Source: Bolinopsis microptera
Taxonomy: Eukaryota > Ctenophora > Tentaculata > Lobata > Bolinopsidae
Assembly: GCF_026151205.1 (NCBI RefSeq)
Contig: NC_087078.1
Span: forward strand, 3,861,675 to 3,925,674
Length of the DNA stretch: 64,000 nt
Direction of reading: 5' to 3'
Positions 57,775 through 64,000 of this stretch are shown piece after piece. How positions within the stretch are numbered: position 1 is the first letter of the stretch; the number at the start of each line of letters is the position of its first letter. Made by a program: the position numbers and the translations under genes. The notes beneath the pieces were generated by a model, which was not told the origin of the DNA, did no database searches, and saw only the letters and a program-made list of their open reading frames with translations.

Positions 57775-59255
57775 GGCGCTTTCTGGTTTATCCTTCGTAA
57801 TTCAATCTTAGCTTTATTCTGATACTTTTCGAATGTCAAAGATATGATTTCAAGATTTTTCTGTAGTGTAATATTTAAGAGCGTTTTAAGTGGTTCTGGT
57901 CATTTTTTATATTCGTCTGGATTTTGCACCACTTACTTTGATCACTTATCCTGCTTTGTTATTTTGTGGGTTTAAAAGACTATTTAAAGCTAAAAATAAT
58001 TATGAATTTTGAAACGAATTGAAATAATGACATCGAAATTGATAAAGAAGTAAAATTAATACACTTTTCTGGATTAATAAAACATTTTTCTGGTTTAATA
58101 GTTCTTTGCGTCAGAATTTAATTGCTTGTTAGATACAATTTGTACATTTTACAATCTCAATGAAAAATTTCAATTGTTTTATTTATAATATGGATCTCGA
58201 TCATATTGACAAGTACCTGACGAATGGATTTATGGATATCACTATTTAATATGGTAGGGACCGACTTATTTGCGTGTTTCTACACCAGAAATAGTCAGCT
58301 CCGTCCTCTACACTGCACTGTCTGCATGTTCTCTGTTATACACCGTACACGTAACATGGTCCTGTCTCATTGAACCCGAAAAGTGGTACCACATAAGAAA
58401 CCATGTGATGTCTGATATGTAGGGCGCGAAGCTCAATTTAATCTGGTTCCGGCGCGATTATATACACGTACTTAATATGATGATTGAAGCGCGCGCCCAA
58501 CATAAAATTAAACAGCTATTTATATGTATGTTGTTATTATGTTGTTGTAAGACAAATTAGTCCCCTGGCCTGGTCAGGTAACCAAACAAGAATTGCGCCC
58601 GTTATTTCGTTTTGGCGGACGCTAGATTTCCGTTCACTATAACTATAAATATAGGCTCCAATCAGCTCACTTCATAATAATAATATTGATACATATCAGT
58701 ACACTATACAGTATACACGCATACCACGTACAAATTGGGCTTAATACCTCATGCTATACATTACATAATATACATTAAAATTCTCTCGCGCCGCGCATTC
58801 ATTGACATGCTAGCTATATACATCACATCTCCACAGCGCAAGCAATACTCGCGCGCTTCACTGCGCGCTGGTTGTCATGGTAACTAACGGAAGGACTGAC
58901 GACATATTCAGACCCGCCTACCGCTATCTCCAAAATCCACGTTTTTCTGCAAAAACGTCCATTCGTAACTTTTCACTATTGCCTTTTTAGAAAAGGGTGA
59001 ACGGAAAAAATCGTCACAGACGTGCAGCGTTCGAGTTTTTTGATAATGTAATGTTTGCCATATCACATATAACCAATGACATGACAGGATTTGTGATTCG
59101 TAGTTTTTATTGTACACGGCCTGTCGATTATTAATAATGGTCTAGTCGGCTTGCGCACGCTACTTCGTATCACTTGCTTCGCGGGCAAAAAGGCTCTACT
59201 TCGAAGATATTTAGACTAGTAACATCCGTTTTGCTCTATCCAGAGCCCTTCTGCC

Positions 59256-59459
59256 TTACCTGAGGACCCCAGGCTTTAATGTTGTAAACCGAATAGAGAT
59301 TAGGCGGAATGACAGGCTGAGCGCGGCCCAGTAACCTTTTGCCCTACTTTGCGCTTGCAGGTGCTCTAACCAGAGCCCTCTCGCTTACTGGGCCGCGCTC
59401 AGCCTGTCATTCCGCCAAATCTTTATTAATGAACATAATAGCCTGGGGTCCTCAGGTAA
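59256..59459. mobile_element. Foldback element with TTACCTGAGGACCCCAGGC ends
   Basis: Arms 59256-59334 and 59385-59459. Outer TTACCTGAGGACCCCAGGCT and inner GGCGGAATGACAGGCTGAGC match their inverses almost exactly; the middle of each arm is diverged. A similar end, TTACCTGAGGACCTCAGGCT, occurs inside the GC-rich element near 26809. Confidence 0.85.
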
Positions 59460-59731
59460 CCTTTCGCTTGCAGTAGCGCGCGACCGCCGTAGGCGGCAAA
59501 GTATATATTCAACTTGTGAAACAAGCGCGTCACGCAGTACGCGTATACACATGGCTATGTGAACGCTTGCAGTACACAGGACAGTAACGCGGCAGCGGAG
59601 GCGCGAAAGCACATGGTAAGGTGAAACATTCGTCAACCACTCCACGCAATTTAAAAATTGAATCAATTTTATCAGTTAAAATCCGCTTGGTTTTCTAATA
59701 TCCTTGATTGACGATGTCAATCCGTCGAGAT

Positions 59732-59874
59732 CGTTGCTCTGCGAAGCAGAGCAACGATCGTCGACGATCTTGCTTCGATGCGAAGCAAGAATGCTAGTTT
59801 GCGCGGCGCGTCGAAGCGGCGAAGTCCTCCAACTAATATCCATATTTTTAGTATAGGACTTAGACGCGCCGCGC
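59732..59874. repeat. Cluster of perfect hairpins
   Basis: CGTTGCTCTGC-GAA-GCAGAGCAACG (59732-59756), CTTGCTTCG-ATG-CGAAGCAAG (59769-59789) and an outer pair GCGCGGCGCGTC / GACGCGCCGCGC (59801-59812 and 59863-59874). Confidence 0.9.
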
Positions 59875-60191
59875 ATGCTTGGTACTCTACGTGATGCGAC
59901 GAGATCATAGCGCAACTACGAGCAGAAACAAACTGTCATCGTCAGTCAATTAATTTATTTTCCCACGTTTACTGTAACCACTGTGCAATTGCTGATTGCA
60001 GATTGTTGATTGTTGTGTAGCTACAGTCAAAATTGGCCAAAGTTGATACAATAACAATAAAACAACAAAATATACAGTACAAACAATAGTTTACGTAAGC
60101 CAAATAAATATTAACTATTTTTGATATCGGCCTCTTTTAAGCTGTTACTATTGTTCACAACAAGTTTAGTAACCCGAAGTTTTAAGTTTTT

Positions 60192-60224
60192 GTTTGCTAT
60201 TATATCAAAAATATAATAGCAAAC
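60192..60224. repeat. Perfect 14-bp-arm hairpin
   Basis: GTTTGCTATTATAT, a CAAAA loop, then the exact inverse. No following T-run or gene context suggests a terminator role. Confidence 0.85.
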
Positions 60225-60618
60225 AATTATTTGTTTTTAATCTTTCAGGCATAAAATTTTTAAACCTGGTGTATAATACAACTTTTCGTAGTAAGTGTGA
60301 AATAACAGTTACAATGGGTAAGCGACCCAAGTCTATATATTTTATATATACATTTTTCTGTGTACACCATTTTGTTTATAAACAAAATATACAATAAATA
60401 AATAAGTTGTGTTGGGATTTGTGTTTGCAAACATTTTAACAGATCTGCCTTGTCTTCGGGGCTATACTATGCTCTTGCAGACAAATAACCGGTGATACTC
60501 GTAAAATATTTGTTCCAACAATTTGAGCCCAACTCCGCACGCATCTTGGTAGATTATAAACATACAAGCAAACAACATCATTTATGTTGTATATAATTTT
60601 ACGGACGAAATGATCCCA

Positions 60619-60733
60619 GGGGGGACTCCCAACCCACCGCTTCGGCGGGTAGTTGACGCACCTTTCACAAGCAAGAGCCACTTTGGTCTACTTGCTGTGA
60701 GGTGTCTCAGCTACATGGGTTGGGGGTCCCCCC
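60619..60733. repeat. Small inverted repeat with GGGGGGACTCCCAACCCA ends
   Basis: 18-bp arms at 60619-60636 and 60716-60733, one mismatch, followed by a T-run. Probably a miniature foldback element. Confidence 0.8.
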
Positions 60734-61084
60734 TTTTTTTTTAACAACATCATTTAAACTCACAAATTTAGGTATTCTTTACCTTGATCTTACCTATATC
60801 TTAGAAAGCGCTTGCGCTTTGAGGTATTAAAGACAACGGTTATTTCGATAAGGGGGGACAGAGGGCCCAAGTTGCGATATAAACCAGACAATATTGAAGA
60901 TTTAGATTTAAATATTGAGCCCTTTGGATAGAGAATACTTTCTTGAATATATCATTATCATTGGTAATGTTAATGAATTGTAATTGATTGATATGTAATA
61001 TTTAGGCCCGTGGCCAGTTTTCAAAAAATTCTTTACCTTGATGTCTTCGATTTTACGTAAGACCACACTTTGTTGGATATTAGA

Positions 61085-61172
61085 GTCATCGCATAGATCC
61101 AATGGATCCTTAGCTACTCCCTAGACTAGGTGACACTGGAATTCGATGCTCTAACCACTAGGCCACCTAGTC
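61085..61172 (-). mobile_element. SINE fragment
   Basis: CAATGGATCCTTAGCTACTC, CTAGGTGACACTGGAATTCGA and CTCTAACCACTAGGCCACCT (+ strand) match the tRNA-like head and body of the SINE at 24679-24884, with a deletion in the middle of the head. Confidence 0.75.
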
Positions 61173-61376
61173 CATTTGTCTGCTTTAATACTTTTGAGAT
61201 TTAGGCAGAAAGTTCTCGAAGATAGTTTATATAATGTTAACCAAGATTTTAGCTGACGTTTATTTAGTCAAAATTCATTAAATTTACAACAATTTTTATC
61301 GAAACCTTGACTTAATATTTGATATACAGTTTATTGTTTAGAAACTGAGTAATCTGTTTCCCAATGGTAATCTACA

Positions 61377-62552
61377 ATGAAATACGTCTTTGCAATTTTC
61401 GGTAGCATCTTCAGTGCAATATACTTAAGTAGCCTACTCTACAGTACCATGGACGACAATAAAGAAGAAACCAGCATCAAAGAGGAAGATAACAAAATGT
61501 CTCTCCTTGAAGTGGAGGAGGAAGAGAACAAAATGTCTTACGTAGAAATGGAGGAGGAAGATAACAAAATGTCTTTTGTAGAAGTGGAGGAGAAAGATAA
61601 GAAATTGTCTCTCGAAGAAGTGGATGAGGAAAATAAGAAATTGTCTCTCGAAGAAGTGAAGGAGGAAAACAAGAAATTGTCTCTCAAAGAAGCAGAGACC
61701 TCCGTGATAGTGGAAAAAGTTGGAGACACTGGATTTCACTTCACAGAGTCAGGAGAATTTCTTGATGAGCATGATTCAAAGTTTCAGTTTGCTGTATCAG
61801 ATGACCATTCTGATAATCAATCCAGGTATGAACAAATTGGAGATGCTGTTACTGAATACATCTACACAGTCATGGAAGAAAAATATGGACTGCGACGGAT
61901 ACACATTCCAATTGGGATAGAAGAAGCAGACCCATCATCATTTGTCTTTGTGTCAAATGAGTTCCAAAGCTCTGCAAATAAGAAGCTTGTCCTTATAAAT
62001 GGCAGTGGAGCTGTCAAAGCTGGTCAGTGGGCAAGAAGTATCATTATGAATGATAATCTCTATCCCGGTTCAATGCTACCATACATTCAGTGGGCTGCAG
62101 ACAATGAATTTGATGTCCTGGCTTTAAATACCAATGAATGTGGTTATGAAATGAATGGATCTCGTACACCATTCGAACATGCTCAAACTGTTTGGGATGA
62201 CATGATAAGTGGAGTTCTAGAAAAGAGTGTCTTTATTGTGACACACAGTTTTGGTGGGGTTGTTGTGCAGAAGCTAATAAAGAATAATTCCAATTTTAAA
62301 GATATCGTTTCAAAGATCGCATTCACTGATAGTGTACACATGGGAAAGATACCGTGTGATTCTATCCCATGCATTAATTGGGTATCATCCTCAAAACCTG
62401 TTGATAAACATTTGGGAGACGGGTTTGGTTGTGAGATGAGATCAGCAGGCTCTACAAAACACCCCTGGACATCACATTATGCTATGGATTATATTTTCAG
62501 TTGGTTCATGGAGAATGAAACTGATGAAGCTAAGGATGAAAATAAATTGTGA
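61377..62552 (+). CDS. ARB2A: Intronless ARB2A/FAM172A-like alpha/beta-hydrolase-fold protein
   Basis: 391 residues from ATG to TGA. Residues 1-23 (MKYVFAIFGSIFSAIYLSSL...) form a hydrophobic signal-like segment. Residues about 33-108 are five or six tandem 13-residue acidic units (EEENKMSYVEMEE, EENKKLSLEEVKE). From about 115 the Arb2 domain follows: YEQIGDAVTEYIYTVMEEKY, LINGSGAVKAGQWARSII, VWDDMISGVLEKSVFIVTHS, the HSFGG nucleophile-elbow-like motif near residue 289, LTDSV-type AFTDSVHMG, and INWVSSSKPVD. FAM172A/ARB2A links Argonaute 2 and chromatin or splicing in vertebrates and also has ER-type signals; the fission-yeast relative Arb2 is part of the Argonaute siRNA chaperone complex. 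The lack of introns suggests a retrocopy, but the frame is intact. The acidic repeats are not typical of the family. Confidence 0.85.
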   Translation: MKYVFAIFGSIFSAIYLSSLLYSTMDDNKEETSIKEEDNKMSLLEVEEEENKMSYVEMEEEDNKMSFVEVEEKDKKLSLEEVDEENKKLSLEEVKEENKKLSLKEAETSVIVEKVGDTGFHFTESGEFLDEHDSKFQFAVSDDHSDNQSRYEQIGDAVTEYIYTVMEEKYGLRRIHIPIGIEEADPSSFVFVSNEFQSSANKKLVLINGSGAVKAGQWARSIIMNDNLYPGSMLPYIQWAADNEFDVLALNTNECGYEMNGSRTPFEHAQTVWDDMISGVLEKSVFIVTHSFGGVVVQKLIKNNSNFKDIVSKIAFTDSVHMGKIPCDSIPCINWVSSSKPVDKHLGDGFGCEMRSAGSTKHPWTSHYAMDYIFSWFMENETDEAKDENKL

Positions 62553-63384
62553 CTTTATTGAATTACCATGATGTTCAGAAGATAACTCTAGCAGTAAAGT
62601 TTCTAGCCTAAAGTTTGCTGCTTCAATTTGTTTGCAAGTTAAGAGTCTAAAGAGAAATTCTCCAAGAGAAATCAAGTTCAAATGCGACTCATAAATATAG
62701 CCCCCTTGAACTATCTAGCAGTATTGTTTTGTTAATACAAGTAATTCGTTGATGTGGTAAATTTTATTGTTAAAATTTTACGATTGCACACATTTACAGC
62801 CAAAATTTAGTTTTTTGTTTGACTTTCCTCACTCTATAATATCAATTCTTTGTTATTTAATTTTATCATATTTCTATTGAGTGTCACATTTTTATGTAAC
62901 CTTTAAAATAATCTTATAATATTTTCTTGAAATATGAAAAAAACATTATTATTACAAATTGTGATGAAATTTGTCTAAGTGCCTCTGAAATGATATATTT
63001 TCATTATCTTTTGTTTAGTTAATTGGAAATTGATCGATTCTAGCTTCTAAGCAGTGTGCCAGTAATAATATTGCGTATTCTATTATAACACTGCTTTTTA
63101 AAATATAATGGATATGGTTCAACAGTAATTAACTCCTTGATCCACAAAGTTGATTGATTCTAGATGACCTTCCAAGTTGCCAAATTATACAGCTATAATG
63201 ATCAGAAATTACCCTAATTGAAAGCTATATGTGATGACCCTTCTAGATTATGATCATTTACAGGACTTCAAATAACTACAAAATCTATTCAGGCAAGATT
63301 ATGGCAAGCTGACTAGAAAATGGCTTTATTGTGAGTTGAGAAGACTAGTACAGCCTATTACACAAACTACAATCCCTTGTGATC
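62553..63384. other. AT-rich intergenic DNA
   Basis: 3' flank of the ARB2A-like gene. No feature supported. Confidence 0.5.
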
Positions 63385-64000
63385 ATGAACAAAGTGAAGG
63401 TTCCAATGGATTTTGGAGTTGAAAATTTGCAATGTCCTGTTCACAATAACATAGAACTACTGGTGGCTGACAAGAAGTTGTGAGAGCAAACTCTCTCATC
63501 CTATCTTACAACGGTGCTGTGTTTTACGATATATTTTTCAAACAATTGCTAAATTCAGTTGATGTAACCAGCTTTACCAAGAGCAGTGTTGATATCTTTG
63601 TCAAGTGCCTGTACTCTGGGAAGGTTTATATCAACCATGACTCTTTAGAGAACTATGTGAACTAGCTGACAAGTTTTTAGTTGACTGGGTCATTCAACAA
63701 TGTGACAGATTCTACATGCAAGAAATAGATTCCATTTCAGTCAGCAACAAGAACCTTGATGAAAAATTCAAGATTTTGAAGTTCTCTTTTGATGAAGCAT
63801 TGTGTGCCCCGAAGCGATACAGACAAAAGTACAAGTTAAAGGTACAAGAGAAGATGTCGGTAATGAGAGCATATGAGAAACGAAATTTCATTCAGAAGTA
63901 TTCTGCCACATACCTGTATCTATCAGTTGATCAATTGAATGCTTTGCTTGAGATTGCTAAAGGGTACGATGGAATTTTGTTAAAGATTGTTCAGGAAAAT
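63385..64000 (+). pseudogene. BTB/POZ-domain protein pseudogene, 3' end off window
   Basis: ATG at 63385 opens MNKVKVPMDFGVENLQ..., then a BTB fold: NIELLVADKKL, a frame break at about 63479-63482, RANSLILSYNGAVFYDIFFK, SSVDIFVKCLYSGKVYI, a second break near 63645, and LADKFLVDWVIQQC. A long helical C-terminal part follows (ISVSNKNLDEKFKILKFSFD, YRQKYKLKVQEKMSVMRAY) up to the window end. BTB domains usually mediate dimerisation or Cullin-3 binding. Two single-base shifts and no introns point to a decayed retrocopy, although a sequencing error cannot be excluded. Confidence 0.7.

Larger units (their letters stand above)
57775..61376. other. Gene-free, hairpin-rich intergenic region
   Basis: Between YIPF4 and the ARB2A-like gene. 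It contains the foldback at 59256-59459, hairpins at 59732-59874, 60192-60224 and 60619-60733, a diverged repeat at about 60485-60570 shared with 36700-36900, and a SINE fragment at 61085-61172. No gene was recognised. Confidence 0.6.

Noticed and set aside
59385-59915. Minus-strand frames of 60-90 codons
   Set aside because: They run through foldback and hairpin repeats and show no protein family.

Overview
This 64 kb window is nuclear DNA of an invertebrate animal. The evidence is intron-rich genes with clear animal orthologues (NUDT18-, MED9-, LRMDA-, YIPF4- and ARB2A-like), TTAGGG-type telomere-like repeats, CR1/L2-type LINEs, a tRNA-derived SINE and AT-rich intergenic DNA. I cannot name the species. 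A putative EFF-1/AFF-1-like membrane protein and the overall gene style would fit a non-bilaterian or other marine invertebrate, but that is weak evidence. All exon models, target-site duplications (TSDs) and inverted repeats were read by eye; no alignment or database search was run.

Layout. 1.6-3.5 kb (-): six exons of a NUDT18-type Nudix hydrolase. 4.4 kb (-): a small secreted-peptide precursor. 5.58-10.3 kb: a Ty1/copia element whose 3' LTR continues at 24.39 kb. The 14.08 kb between the two LTR pieces (10304-24385) looks like one composite insertion, bounded by a 6-bp TSD (TTTATA). Two near-identical 2.5-2.6 kb non-coding terminal-inverted-repeat (TIR) elements form its ends. They enclose 8.9 kb of host DNA that holds the 3' part of an EF-hand cell-surface gene and an apparently complete gene for a secreted protein with ten cysteine-rich GCC2/GCC3-like modules and a sushi domain.

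24.5-38.6 kb is a transposon field. It holds SINEs, a GC-rich TIR element with an 8-bp TSD, ORF1-only LINE copies (one open, one decayed), a decayed transposon-type protein gene split by one of them, a near-complete LINE with a PHD-finger ORF1, and a TIR element with long hairpins. 38.8-57.8 kb is a compact host-gene block on the + strand: a MED9-like gene, LRMDA (its ATG 5 nt after the MED9-like stop, in the same exon) and YIPF4. The last YIPF4 intron is 14 kb. It contains, on the opposite strand, a gene of about 17 exons for a type I membrane glycoprotein that I tentatively compare with EFF-1/AFF-1 fusogens. Many introns of that nested gene hold their own tandem repeat, a foldback element or a pogo-type transposon. 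One array is a roughly 30-fold amplification of an exon's own 5' splice site.

57.8-61.4 kb is full of foldback and hairpin elements. It is followed by an intronless ARB2A/FAM172A-like gene (61.4-62.6 kb) and, running off the end, a frameshifted BTB-domain pseudogene.
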